A DNA stretch of 64,000 nt from Paenibacillus lutrae. Lineage in GTDB: Bacteria; Bacillota; Bacilli; Paenibacillales; NBRC-103111. Shown here in pieces: positions 50,657 to 59,402 of this stretch; position 1 is the first letter of the stretch; each line of letters begins with the position of its first letter. The notes below the pieces were generated by a model. That model ran no database searches and was not told where the DNA came from. It worked only from the letters and a program-made list of their open reading frames with translations. Made by a program: the position numbers and the translations under genes. Location of the stretch: contig NZ_RHLK01000009.1 of the NCBI RefSeq assembly GCF_009757775.1, forward strand, positions 62,001 to 126,000, written 5' to 3'.

Positions 50657-50704
50657 AAAAGAGCGAGTTTTTCCTCTTATGAGGAAGAACTTGCTCTTTT
50701 TTTA
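50657..50704 (+). terminator. Long terminator after htpG, possibly bidirectional
   Basis: AAAGAGC-AGTTTTTCCTC pairs with GAGGAAGAACT-GCTCTTT around TTAT, then TTTTTTT. The minus-strand side also ends in TTTTC, so it may serve the convergent gene. Confidence 0.85.
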
Positions 50705-50797
50705 TAACTAGTATCGAGCCTCTTTGATTGCGAAGCTTTCATCGGCATCATCAATGTATGTCTTTTATTAGTGTACATAAGATATCCAGCCGTTAAA

Positions 50798-51328
50798 TTA
50801 CATATTCGGCGTATAGGTAGTCGAGTTTGCAGTCGAGCCTGTTTGGTTGTTTCGCCGCTGTGTTTCATGAATTCCCATAATAACGGCAACGAGTTCAAAA
50901 TTGCCCAGCTGTGATGATTCATTACGAAGCCGGAATGCCCCGCTCTGCAGCCAGCCGTTGGTTTGTTCGAATTCCGCTGCATGTTCTCCATATGAATCGA
51001 GAATAAGGTAGTGCTTGGAGAACATCGGCGATGTGATTTCATAGAGTCCGCGCGGACCTGCGTCATATTCGTATTTCTTAGAGAATAGCTTAAATTTGGG
51101 ACGAAGTACACCGAGAGTCGTTCCTAAGCCGTCTGTCACCTCCCACTTACCGGAAAAAGACAGGAACCGGAACGAACCCCCACAAACTTTGCGTTCGTCC
51201 TGATTGTAAATATCAATCGAAGAACTGAATAAACTCTTCATGTCTAGCGTACCTGCATGCGAACCGTCGCTATTCATGATGGGACGTTTGCCTGTACTGA
51301 AGAAGTTCTCTGCAAAATACAGCTCCAT
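50798..51328 (-). CDS. Tubby/LURP-one-like protein
   Basis: 176 residues; on the minus strand GGGGAAGGGGC lies upstream of ATG 51328. Beta-rich with strand patterns such as LYFAENFFSTGKRPIM, GSFRFLSFSGKWEVTDGLGTTLGVLRPKF, YEYDAGPRGLYEITSPMF and HYLILDSYGEHAAEFE, resembling the tubby C-terminal/LURP-one-related fold found in Bacilli (YxjI-like). The molecular role of bacterial members is not established; membrane-lipid binding is suggested by the fold. The segment 51329-51579 holds no other gene. Confidence 0.6.
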   Translation of the reverse strand: MELYFAENFFSTGKRPIMNSDGSHAGTLDMKSLFSSSIDIYNQDERKVCGGSFRFLSFSGKWEVTDGLGTTLGVLRPKFKLFSKKYEYDAGPRGLYEITSPMFSKHYLILDSYGEHAAEFEQTNGWLQSGAFRLRNESSQLGNFELVAVIMGIHETQRRNNQTGSTANSTTYTPNM

Positions 51329-51579
51329 TCTGAAAAGCCCCTTCCCCTATTTTGGAGTGTAATCATTTCCCATGAATACGCATAAGAGGTATGGAAGTTT
51401 CGGGATACTCAGTTCTACATGTTTATGTCCATATATAACCATGAGAATGTATAATAGGTATAAAGAACTATGTTCAGCGAATAGAGGGCTTTCAGTATTT
51501 TAAAGGAGCGGTATATAGTGGCTAGAACTTATTATGCAGAGGGTAGGAAATTTGCCTTTTTAGTCTGGGGGAATGCTTC

Positions 51580-52154
51580 ATGAAGAATTTTGCTGAAGAA
51601 ATGGTTTATTGGTATTTGAGATTTAACGGTTTTTCCCGATGTCTAATTTCGTTCTGCACAATAAAGACTTGGAAAGCCATCAAAATGCAGATGTAGATAT
51701 ATTGGCCGTAAGGCCGAAGTACGTAGATGAGGGCGTGGGTAGGGATCACAGAGATGAATGGCTGTTTAATCATTTTAATTTAGACAAAAATATTGGACTG
51801 ATTTGTGAAGTGAAGTCCGGAAATCATTTCCGGTCTGAAATCTATATGGGCCGGGAAGATCGTTTGAAATATGCCTTGAAAAGAATTGGATTTTTTGGAC
51901 CGGCCAAAACAACTGAATACAGTCAGAAATTAATTAATCAATCCGTAGTTGCGGGCAGGTACCACCAGGTAGGAAAAATTTTGTTTACTCATTATCCAAG
52001 GCAAGAACCTGGATTTATCTGTATTAATTTAGAGCAGGTTCAGAGCTTTCTGTTAGATAGGATTCAGCGCTTTCCGAATGAGAAAAGTGGGGCGAAATTA
52101 TTTTTCGATTCAGAACTGCTGCAGTATATGATATGGAATTCTACCCGAAGATAA
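51580..52154 (+). pseudogene. PD-(D/E)xK nuclease-like protein gene with T-run frameshift
   Basis: ATG 51580 has GGGGGAA upstream and reads KNFAEEMVYWYLRFNGF, then loses frame in a run of five T at about 51631. With a sixth T it would continue GFFPMSNFVLHNKDLESHQN and on to the stop at 52154. The second frame alone starts at ATG 51639 without a ribosome site. It contains NADVDILAVRP and, after a 40-residue gap, LICEVKSGN, giving the D...ExK order of restriction-like nucleases. One missing base in a homopolymer could be real phase variation, decay or a sequence error. Confidence 0.65.
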
Positions 52155-52176
52155 CTACATAGAGCTATCCCGACAA

Positions 52177-52206
52177 AACGGACAAGCCCAGATGGGCTTG
52201 TCCGTT
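52177..52206 (-). terminator. Terminator hairpin, mainly leftward
   Basis: AACGGACAAGCCC pairs with GGGCTTGTCCGTT (13 bp) around AGAT. The minus strand continues TTTTGTC, which suits the leftward gene at 52214; the plus side ends TTCCTC. Confidence 0.75.
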
Positions 52207-52213
52207 CCTCTTA

Positions 52214-52567
52214 TCAATAAACCTGATACAAACCAACAGGACCGAGGCTTCCATAGGAACCTTGGAAGTCGCCTTTGACCACGTAGGTTCCCGGGGCCAG
52301 GTAGCCTACGTTTTTCTCTACCGGGCTTGGAACGGTAGGTCCGATCGCTACGGTGGTGGAGTAGACCGGACTCAACTGGCCAGATGGACCTTTGGAGTAC
52401 AGCGTCAGTTGAACGGTCTCATTGGTAGAGCTCCACAGGCCAACGCTCAATTTGTAAGGCCCGGACTGGTAGGCATACAAATCGGGTGACGTTGCCGTAT
52501 AAGCGGCAGATGCGCTTGTGGATAAGGCAAAGAAAGCGAAGAGGACCAATAGGATAACTTTTCTCAT
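52214..52567 (-). CDS. Small secreted protein (117 aa)
   Basis: On the minus strand AAAGGAGGTG precedes ATG 52567. The signal peptide MRKVILLVLFAFFALSTSASA is followed by a 95-residue mature part rich in Ser, Gly, Tyr and Pro with alternating hydrophobic strands (YKLSVGLWSSTNETVQLTLYS, YLAPGTYVVKGDFQG), like a small beta sandwich. No family was recognised. It has its own terminator and probably a promoter in the AT-rich DNA above 52568. Confidence 0.75.
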   Translation of the reverse strand: MRKVILLVLFAFFALSTSASAAYTATSPDLYAYQSGPYKLSVGLWSSTNETVQLTLYSKGPSGQLSPVYSTTVAIGPTVPSPVEKNVGYLAPGTYVVKGDFQGSYGSLGPVGLYQVY

Positions 52568-52790
52568 AAATTCACCTCCTTTCTAAAGGGGGTATTTTTC
52601 ATCCAATTTACTGTATGAATTTATTATAAAATGAAAGATATTAACTAATTTTACAATTAAATTTATTCAACGTAAAGTGAAATTTATATTTATCCAATGG
52701 TTAAAAATGAGGGATCCATGAAGGAGAATCTGATTTTTCAGTAAAGAGGCAACCTTATTTGAAGATTGATAATATTCGTTTACAAAAACT

Positions 52791-52882
52791 TATAATTCTA
52801 AAAGATGGAAAATTAAGTTGTGAAGAAAAGAGCGCAAAAATGGAAGATTGCAACAGTATACAGCGAATGTATTCGCTTTTTT
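52791..52882 (+). ncRNA. Candidate short transcript with own -10 box and terminator
   Basis: TATAAT at 52791-52796 (with TTGATA at 52766-52771, a long 19-bp spacer) is followed about 65 bp later by AGCGAA-TGTA-TTCGCT and five T at 52862-52882, a compact terminator with no coding region before it. The 80-nt product would be a small RNA or a leader. Otherwise 52568-52790 holds nothing recognisable. Confidence 0.3.
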
Positions 52883-52897
52883 CGCTGATGTAAGAGT

Positions 52898-52926
52898 TTT
52901 ACACTATTGGTAGGGTGAAATAAAAT
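52898..52926 (+). promoter_or_regulatory. Sigma-A promoter of the exopolysaccharide operon
   Basis: TTTACA at 52898-52903 and TAAAAT at 52921-52926 with 17 bp between them. It is placed about 130 bp before the synthase start. Confidence 0.5.
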
Positions 52927-53058
52927 ATATAAAAAGAGACATTTATGTAAACGAAAGAAGGTGAAGGCTCAAATCGGATAATGGGTTCCCTGCATCAAAA
53001 GCAAGCTGGTTTCACCGGATGTATAGAAAAAGAGACGGATAAAAAGGAGCAGGAGAGC

Positions 53059-54405
53059 ATGCAGTATTTTTTATATGTGTCGACCTTGGTGTTTCTGATC
53101 TTTCAGCTGTTGTACATGTTCGTTCCCCTGCTGTTCAGCAAAGTGAAGAAGCTGGACGAGACGCTTGAGGAGAAAACGATCTCGGTACTGGTTCCCGCAT
53201 ACAATGAGGAGCTGACGATTAAGAACTGCATCGATGCGATGGAAGGACTCAAGTACAGCAATTATGAGCTCCTCATTATCAATGACGGATCCAAAGATGG
53301 GACCATGCACAAGCTGGACGAGCTTCTGTCCTTGATGCCCCATGACCGCGAAGCGGACGGAAAACTGGAATACAAGGCTGTCCGTGGAGTCTACAGATCC
53401 GTTCTTCATCCTCAAGTGTATGTGATTGACAAGAACAACGGGGGCAAGGCCGACTCGCTGAATGCGGGAATTGATTATGCCCAATCCGATATCGTCATTA
53501 CGCTGGATGCGGATTCCATGCTGGAGACGCATTCCCTGCAATATGTAAATCAATATTTCCATGATCCTGATGTGATTGCGCTGGGCGGTACGGTGAAGAT
53601 TGTCCAGGGTGCGGAGAAGAAAGACGGCGTCATCATGGAGAAGTTCACCGGCAAGGGGATTATCAAGAGCCAGATTGTCGGCTATATTCACGGTTTCTAT
53701 GTGAGGAAGCTCACCCAATCCGTATTCAATTCGATTGTCGTCATCTCCGGCGCATTCGGTGCTTTTTACAAAGAGGTTCTGATCGACGTGAAAGGGTTCA
53801 GAAGTACGGTTGGCGAGGACATCGACATTACCCTCAAAATCCACGAATACATGAAGGCGAACCAGCTTCGCAAGAAGCTCGTCTATGCCCCGGAAGCGAT
53901 CTGCTACACGGAATGCCCGGAGAATATGCCTAACTTCTATAAGCAGCGCATCCGCTGGCAGAAAGCTTTTATTGATTGCATTCTCATCTACTGGTCGGAC
54001 TTGTCCAAGAAATTCAGTAAGGGCGTCAGTCTATTTTTCGCCATTGACGGGTTTGTACTGGGTACGCTGACGGCCTTTACGTCTATTTTCTTCCTTATTC
54101 AGGTTCTTCTGTCCGGCAAGAATATAGGGCTCGCATTGATTATGCTGTCTCTTTCGATTACCGTTAACGCGCTGCAAATTCTGGTTTCCCTCTATCTGTG
54201 CAAAAAATATGGAAGCACCTATTCGCTTCGCGATTATATCCATATGTTTCTGTTCAGCCAGTTTGAACTTCTCACTTACCGCAACGTACTGCTCTTTATT
54301 AATATTGTGGGAACGATCAAATATTTTGACAATGACGAGGGCTGGGGCTATGTAGAGCGCAAAGGGGTAGCTACGATTACAGGCAATGTGACCACCACGA
54401 CTTAA
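53059..54405 (+). CDS. Processive family-2 glycosyltransferase (PgaC/IcaA/NodC-like)
   Basis: 448 residues from ATG 53059, selected for AGGAG just upstream and a start at a membrane helix; the frame is open to 52981 without a site. Helix at 5-27; GT-A core with SVLVPAYNEELTIKNCIDAM, NDGSKDGT, NNGGKADSLNAG, TLDADSM (about 150), the acceptor GED region (STVGEDIDIT) and QRIRWQKA (QxxRW, about 296), the signature of processive beta-glycan synthases. Three or four C-terminal helices form the export channel. The product is likely a beta-linked, GlcNAc- or glucose-based exopolymer. First gene of a three-gene operon. Confidence 0.9.
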   Translation: MQYFLYVSTLVFLIFQLLYMFVPLLFSKVKKLDETLEEKTISVLVPAYNEELTIKNCIDAMEGLKYSNYELLIINDGSKDGTMHKLDELLSLMPHDREADGKLEYKAVRGVYRSVLHPQVYVIDKNNGGKADSLNAGIDYAQSDIVITLDADSMLETHSLQYVNQYFHDPDVIALGGTVKIVQGAEKKDGVIMEKFTGKGIIKSQIVGYIHGFYVRKLTQSVFNSIVVISGAFGAFYKEVLIDVKGFRSTVGEDIDITLKIHEYMKANQLRKKLVYAPEAICYTECPENMPNFYKQRIRWQKAFIDCILIYWSDLSKKFSKGVSLFFAIDGFVLGTLTAFTSIFFLIQVLLSGKNIGLALIMLSLSITVNALQILVSLYLCKKYGSTYSLRDYIHMFLFSQFELLTYRNVLLFINIVGTIKYFDNDEGWGYVERKGVATITGNVTTTT

Positions 54406-54435
54406 TAGGACTCGGACGGGATGAGGAGAACGGTT

Positions 54436-55536
54436 ATGGACCCTATTCTAAAAACAAATCGCATTATTTACATCGATATACTACGGATTATTTCGATTCT
54501 CGCTGTTATTATTTTGCATATTACGGCCGATTTATTGACGAGAACCAATGACTTTGACACCACCTCCTGGTGGATCAGCAATATCTTTAACTCGGTGGCG
54601 CGCTTTGCGGTTCCGGTGTTTTTTATGATAAGCGGGGCCATGATCCTGCGGATTGAAGTGACTTCCTACAGACAATTCTACAGGAAGCGTGTACTGCCCC
54701 TGGTGATTCCGCTTGTGATCTGGTCGTTAATTTACGGCTTGTATAACCAGTACGTAATCCGGCAAAGCACGATGAACGCCTATGAATTTCTTATCGATTA
54801 TGCTTATAAACTGGTCATGGACCAGAACTATATCCATCTCTGGTTTCTGTATGCGATCATCGCGATTTACATAACGGTTCCGCTGATTACCCGATTAGTT
54901 AAAGCGTGTACGGAGAAGGAGCTTCGCTATTACTTGATTCTCTGGTTTGTGATCAGCATCCTGTACCGCTTTGTATCGGATACGATTTTCCGGGTGACAT
55001 CCGAAGGCATTTATGTACCGATCATGAACATTCCTTTGTTTATGGGGTATCTGGGGTATTTTATTCTCGGCTATTACCTGTTTCACTACAAAGTTTCCGT
55101 GAGGCTTAAAACCGTCCTGTATAACATCGGGATCATTTCCTTCTTTCTGACACCCATCGCCACTTATTTTGCCTCCCTCTACAGCGGGGTGCTGGACGAG
55201 ATGTTCTATGGGAATTACTCGATCACGACCTTCTTTATGTCGGCGGGAATCTTTCTTTATTTTCAGGAAAAAGAACCGGTTATTAACGCACGGATTAACG
55301 ATAAGGTGAAGAAGCTGATCAGCTCCTTCTCGAAGGCCAGCTTCAGTATTTATTTAGTTCATCTGCTTGTGGAAATCCTGGTGTCGAAAAGAAGCGAGCT
55401 TGAGAGCGGCCTGGTGGAAACCACACTCATGCATCTGTATAACCTCGGCGCCGTGTTTGCGGTCAGTTACATCGTCGTGAAGATTCTGAACCTCAGCAAA
55501 GTCGTGACGACAGTCTTATTCGGGGGGAGGGGGTAA
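54436..55536 (+). CDS. Acyltransferase 3 family membrane protein (IcaC/OafA-like)
   Basis: 366 residues from ATG 54436, with AGGAGA seven bases upstream; ATG 54421 would use that site as coding sequence. It begins YIDILRIISILAVIILHITADLL, the DxxR...H pattern of acyltransferase 3, followed by about ten membrane helices (WISNIFNSVARFAVPVFFMISGAMI is typical). Such proteins add acetyl or succinyl groups to surface glycans from the cytoplasmic side. Lying 30 bp after the synthase gene, it likely modifies that polymer, as IcaC is thought to do. Confidence 0.88.
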   Translation: MDPILKTNRIIYIDILRIISILAVIILHITADLLTRTNDFDTTSWWISNIFNSVARFAVPVFFMISGAMILRIEVTSYRQFYRKRVLPLVIPLVIWSLIYGLYNQYVIRQSTMNAYEFLIDYAYKLVMDQNYIHLWFLYAIIAIYITVPLITRLVKACTEKELRYYLILWFVISILYRFVSDTIFRVTSEGIYVPIMNIPLFMGYLGYFILGYYLFHYKVSVRLKTVLYNIGIISFFLTPIATYFASLYSGVLDEMFYGNYSITTFFMSAGIFLYFQEKEPVINARINDKVKKLISSFSKASFSIYLVHLLVEILVSKRSELESGLVETTLMHLYNLGAVFAVSYIVVKILNLSKVVTTVLFGGRG

Positions 55537-55541
55537 CGGCT

Positions 55542-56678
55542 ATGAGAATCAGCTTAATAACCAAGCTTATTCTGGTTCTGCTGGTTGGCGGAATGGGAGC
55601 TTATCTGTATAACAATCAGCGTGCCGAGAGCAAAAAAATCAACTCCGTCTATATCGTACCGACCTGGGACAAGATCACGGAGGTTAAGTTCGCGGAGAAG
55701 AACATTGACGTCGCCTTCATTGCTTTTGCCCAAATCGATAAGAACCGTGTGTATTTTCATGAGGACAAGGCAGTGGACGGGGAGATCAAGGAGAATATCA
55801 AGACGCTCAAGAAGAATAACCCTCAAACACGCCTTGTGCTGGCTATCGGAGGATATGGCGCAGGTGGATTCTCGGATGCAAGTCTGGGAGAAAACAGGCG
55901 TGAATTCACGGACAACATTATCGCACTGCTCAAAGAACTAAATCTCGACGGCATCGATATTGACTGGGAATATCCGGCTTCGGATGCGTGGGGAACACAG
56001 GAATCGCGTCCGGAGGACACGCAGAATTTCACTCTTCTAATGAAAGAGCTGAGAGAAAAGATGAACCTGCTGCCGCATAAGAACAAGAAATATATTCTTT
56101 CTTTTGCCTCCGGCACACAGGACTGGTATTTCAAGAATGTCGAAGTCGAGACTGTACAGAAATATGTGGACTACATCAATCTGATGAGCTACGACTTGAC
56201 GGGCAAATGGTCGGATACGACCGGCTATAACTCGAATCTATATGCCGATGCGGGTAATAAATCCGTTACGAGCGTAGATAAGATTATCTCCATGTACCTG
56301 GAGCATAATATCGATCCGCAGAAAATTCTTCTTGGCGTTCCGGCTTACTCGTACGGATGGAAGGACGTCAAAAGCGAGGGTGACGGCTCTTTCTCACCCG
56401 GTACTCCGATTGAGATCAACAAGGTTGATCTGAGCTATAAGGCTTTGGAGGAGGACTATTTCGATAAAAATGATTTTAAAAGATATTACGACGAACAGGC
56501 CAAAGCGGCCTACTTGTTTGACGGGGAAACCTATATCTCCTACGAGGATAAAGAAGCCTTGAAAGAGAAGATCGCCTATATCAAGGCCAAGAATTTGGGC
56601 GGCGCGATGGTATGGGAGTATTCTCAGGATAGCGAGGACGGGATTGTGAAGTACCTGGGAGATCATTTGAACGAGTGA
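55542..56678 (+). CDS. Membrane-anchored family-18 glycoside hydrolase
   Basis: 378 residues from ATG 55542, five bases after the previous stop, with GGGGGAGGGGG upstream. An uncleaved N-terminal helix (LITKLILVLLVGGMGAYLY) holds a GH18 barrel outside the cell: LVLAIGGYGAGGF, catalytic DGIDIDWEYP (about 136-145, acid Glu present), YINLMSYDLTGKWSDTTGYNSNL, LLGVPAYSYGW and GAMVWEYSQD. All core chitinase motifs are intact. Beside a glycan synthase it probably trims or releases the nascent GlcNAc-containing polymer, which points to the polymer's composition. A terminator closes the operon. Confidence 0.92.
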   Translation: MRISLITKLILVLLVGGMGAYLYNNQRAESKKINSVYIVPTWDKITEVKFAEKNIDVAFIAFAQIDKNRVYFHEDKAVDGEIKENIKTLKKNNPQTRLVLAIGGYGAGGFSDASLGENRREFTDNIIALLKELNLDGIDIDWEYPASDAWGTQESRPEDTQNFTLLMKELREKMNLLPHKNKKYILSFASGTQDWYFKNVEVETVQKYVDYINLMSYDLTGKWSDTTGYNSNLYADAGNKSVTSVDKIISMYLEHNIDPQKILLGVPAYSYGWKDVKSEGDGSFSPGTPIEINKVDLSYKALEEDYFDKNDFKRYYDEQAKAAYLFDGETYISYEDKEALKEKIAYIKAKNLGGAMVWEYSQDSEDGIVKYLGDHLNE

Positions 56679-56708
56679 TCCCGAAGGGATGGTTGCGCCC
56701 GGGAGAAG

Positions 56709-56736
56709 ACGCCGGCTCTATGGAGCCGGTGTTTTT
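56709..56736 (+). terminator. Terminator of the exopolysaccharide operon
   Basis: ACGCCGGCTC and GAGCCGGTGT pair around TATG, then TTTT. Confidence 0.85.
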
Positions 56737-56835
56737 GGTTGTTGTCGAAAAAAAGAGGTTTCACAGATACCTCAATGAAATTGTTTAAGTTAAGCAGCAA
56801 TTCAACAATTTCATAAATTTTAGGGGGATTAATAG

Positions 56836-57462
56836 TTGATTAAGAAAGTATTTGTATTTAGTATGGCATGTTCTGTCTTAATGGCGGGATGTCAAAGTGA
56901 AGTGGTATCTGAAGAAAATAAAAAGCCTACAAAAACAGATACAATTGTTTCTCCGAGCTCTCAGCCGGCCGCATTACCAGCGACAGTACAGCCATCTCAA
57001 CCCCCGCAATCTGAAATCCCGATATTATCCAAAACCGTTGGGTTAGGTGATACCCAAGAGGAAATGGAAAAGTATTACGGGAAGAATGAAAATACAGCTA
57101 ATGAGACAATCCATACATATAAACAGAAAAGTATTGTTGTTATGTATGCAGATAAGGTAGCTACTAATATTACATTGGCATTCGAATCAACGAACAAACC
57201 ACGCTGGAAAATGGAAGATGCATTAGCGGAATCACAGAATTATATTCCTGTTGATGCAGTTAAGGTGAAGGAATATAAGCTGGATGAAGAAAGGACTGTT
57301 GTTCAGTATGTAAGTAAGCAACTTGCTGAACGTTTAAAGGAATACTATGATTTTGGTAAAACACTTGGAAATGAAGACGAACCCGGAACGTTTATAGTAA
57401 TTTTGAAGCAGGATCAAAAGGGGGTATTTGCGAGTATTATGGCTCCTGGTAGTAAGCCCTGA
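56836..57462 (+). CDS. Lipoprotein of unknown function
   Basis: 208 residues from TTG 56836 with AGGGGGAT upstream. The lipobox LMAGCQS puts the Cys at about residue 19. A Pro/Ser/Thr-rich spacer (about 30-75) is followed by a globular part with VGLGDTQEEMEKYYGKNE, KSIVVMYADKVATNITLAFE and FIVILKQDQKGVFASI. The GDTxEEVxKxYG-like pattern recalls BLIP/SmpA-type or Bacillus DUF domains where a helix-turn measures a short strand pair; no firm family. More AT-rich than the operon before it. Confidence 0.7.
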   Translation: MIKKVFVFSMACSVLMAGCQSEVVSEENKKPTKTDTIVSPSSQPAALPATVQPSQPPQSEIPILSKTVGLGDTQEEMEKYYGKNENTANETIHTYKQKSIVVMYADKVATNITLAFESTNKPRWKMEDALAESQNYIPVDAVKVKEYKLDEERTVVQYVSKQLAERLKEYYDFGKTLGNEDEPGTFIVILKQDQKGVFASIMAPGSKP

Positions 57463-57488
57463 AATAAAACTTTTAAAGGAAATTTCGA

Positions 57489-57522
57489 ATCACTGATGCT
57501 ATTTGCATCAGTGATTTTTTTT
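57489..57522 (+). terminator. Terminator after the lipoprotein gene
   Basis: ATCACTGATGC and GCATCAGTGAT pair perfectly around TATTT, followed by seven T. Confidence 0.88.
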
Positions 57523-57935
57523 AGATTCTTAATTTCTCATGAACCCACAAACTCCTTGTTCTATATAAATAAGTGATAAGCCGTGGGTTTTTACGCTTAT
57601 GGAGAACGTGTTATTCAGTTCTGTGCGGTTCTGCATAACGTAGTGGGGCGGGGAGCGAAAGGTATTTCTAATAAAGATATTGGATAGGAACGTGTGTTTG
57701 TTTGTTTTGGATATATTTCGTATAATCAGATAGTAGCTGCCAAAATAATTCTGCTTCTCAACAATTTTATTGTCCGTTTTATTAAAAATAATAAGGGGTT
57801 CTAAGGCGTTTTTTCATGGAATATATCGTATAAATTTGTTTTTTAACACTAGATAGCGGAACTTTTCAGGGGACACGGCAGTATTAATTAATGACTTAAA
57901 CACTTAATTGCATTAGGAGACAGGAGGATTTCAGC
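57523..57935. other. AT-rich spacer before the SWIM-MoxR island
   Basis: No gene was found. AACCCAC near 57541 could pair with GTGGGTT near 57583 across a large loop. AGGAGACAGGAGG just before 57936 is the ribosome site of the first island gene. A promoter must lie here but no clear -35/-10 pair was found. Confidence 0.4.
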
Positions 57936-59375
57936 TTGATCCAAATTACGGAGGCTCATATCGACTCGCTCGCTCCCAACAGCTCCGCCATCAAGAATGC
58001 GCAGGGTCTTGTTAAGAAGAACAAGTACATACAATTAAACCGTTCGGAGAACGGAGAGTTGCTATTCGGCGAATGTGCCGGCAGCGGAAGCTCGAATTAC
58101 GTATGTTCCGCTGACTTTATCGTGGCGGAGAAACCGGTGCTGCGCTGTTCTTGTCCGAGCAGACAGCTTCCATGCAAGCATACGCTCGGTCTGCTCTACG
58201 CCTATGCAGGCGGAGCGGCCTTTACCGAAGCTCCCGTGCCCGAAGATATTATATCCAAACGCGGGAAAGCGGAGAAACGCGAAGAAAAGAAGGCGAAGCA
58301 GGGAGAAGAAGGTGCAGCTCCCAAACCCAAGAAGGTCAATAAATCGGCGCTGAAGAAAAAACTCCAGGCCCAGCTGGAAGGGCTTGATCTGCTTGAGAAA
58401 TTTACCGAATCGCTGATCCGCAGCGGGCTTGCTACGATGGATAACAAAAAGCTGCTCACGCTTAATGAACATGTGAAGCAGCTGGGGAATTATTATTTGC
58501 CGGAAGCACAGACACAGCTTCGGCGTCTGGCGCTTCTTTTTATGCATGATGAGCACGAGCAGATCTATACCCACGCGATGGACAGGCTCACGCGCATTCA
58601 TGCTTTTATCCGCAAGGGACGCGCTCATCTGAACGAGAGGCTGGCGGACCCCGATCTGAAGCTGGATCATGAATCGACAATGGAAGAGTGGCTGGGTCAC
58701 GCGTGGCAGCTCGCGGAGCTGAAAGAACTGGGTCTGATCACAGAGCAGGCGGAATTGATCCAGCTCTCGTTCCTCAGCTTCGATGACGCTGCCCGGCTTG
58801 AGTATGTGGATGCCGGATTCTGGCTGGAGACAGCCACGGGGGATATCCATGAGACGATCAGTTACCGTCCTCATAAAGCGGCCAAGCATATGCGGGAAGA
58901 AGATACGTTCTTTGAGATGGCGCAGGTCAAGACGCTGTATCGTTATCCGGGAGAGATGAACCGCAGAATCCGTTTCGAAGAAATGAAGTCCCGGCCGCTG
59001 GCAGAAGAAGATTTTCAGGCGGCTGCGGCTCATGCGCGCCGGAGCTATGCCGATGTGATTAAGCAGGTGAAGAGCCAATTGAAGAATCCGCTGGCGGACA
59101 CCAGTCCGGTTGTGCTGCTTCATGTTCAGAACACGCTGCAGACAGATCGGGGCGAATACGTGATTACCGACGAATCAGGGAATCAGATTGTGCTGGGAGA
59201 TGTTCTTGTGTCCCTGGGGTATGAGTCCTTGGAGCTGCTGCCTCTTCTGCGTCCGGAGCTTCTGAGAGATTCGGCTATGCTGGTCATGTTCTCTCATGAC
59301 CTGGACAGCGGGTGTCTGATGGCGCAGCCGCTCTCGATTATTAAGGATAAGGAAATAGTTCGTCTGCTGTTCTAG
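57936..59375 (+). CDS. SWIM zinc-finger protein
   Basis: 479 residues from TTG 57936 with AGGAGG nine bases upstream. The SWIM finger is C71-S-C73 ... C80-K-H82 (CSCPSRQLPCKHTLGLLY), which binds zinc and usually contacts DNA or proteins. A Lys/Glu-rich helical linker (about 105-145) leads into an all-alpha domain with KFTESLIRSGLATMDNKKLLTLNEHVKQLG and RLADPDLKLDHESTMEEWLGHAW; the C-terminal 90 residues are beta-rich. Known relatives occur beside MoxR ATPase and VWA genes. First gene of a tight four-gene run; 27 bp precede the next start. Confidence 0.88.
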   Translation: MIQITEAHIDSLAPNSSAIKNAQGLVKKNKYIQLNRSENGELLFGECAGSGSSNYVCSADFIVAEKPVLRCSCPSRQLPCKHTLGLLYAYAGGAAFTEAPVPEDIISKRGKAEKREEKKAKQGEEGAAPKPKKVNKSALKKKLQAQLEGLDLLEKFTESLIRSGLATMDNKKLLTLNEHVKQLGNYYLPEAQTQLRRLALLFMHDEHEQIYTHAMDRLTRIHAFIRKGRAHLNERLADPDLKLDHESTMEEWLGHAWQLAELKELGLITEQAELIQLSFLSFDDAARLEYVDAGFWLETATGDIHETISYRPHKAAKHMREEDTFFEMAQVKTLYRYPGEMNRRIRFEEMKSRPLAEEDFQAAAAHARRSYADVIKQVKSQLKNPLADTSPVVLLHVQNTLQTDRGEYVITDESGNQIVLGDVLVSLGYESLELLPLLRPELLRDSAMLVMFSHDLDSGCLMAQPLSIIKDKEIVRLLF

Positions 59376-59402
59376 CGTTCTAACTTCGGAGGAGGTTTAT
59401 AA

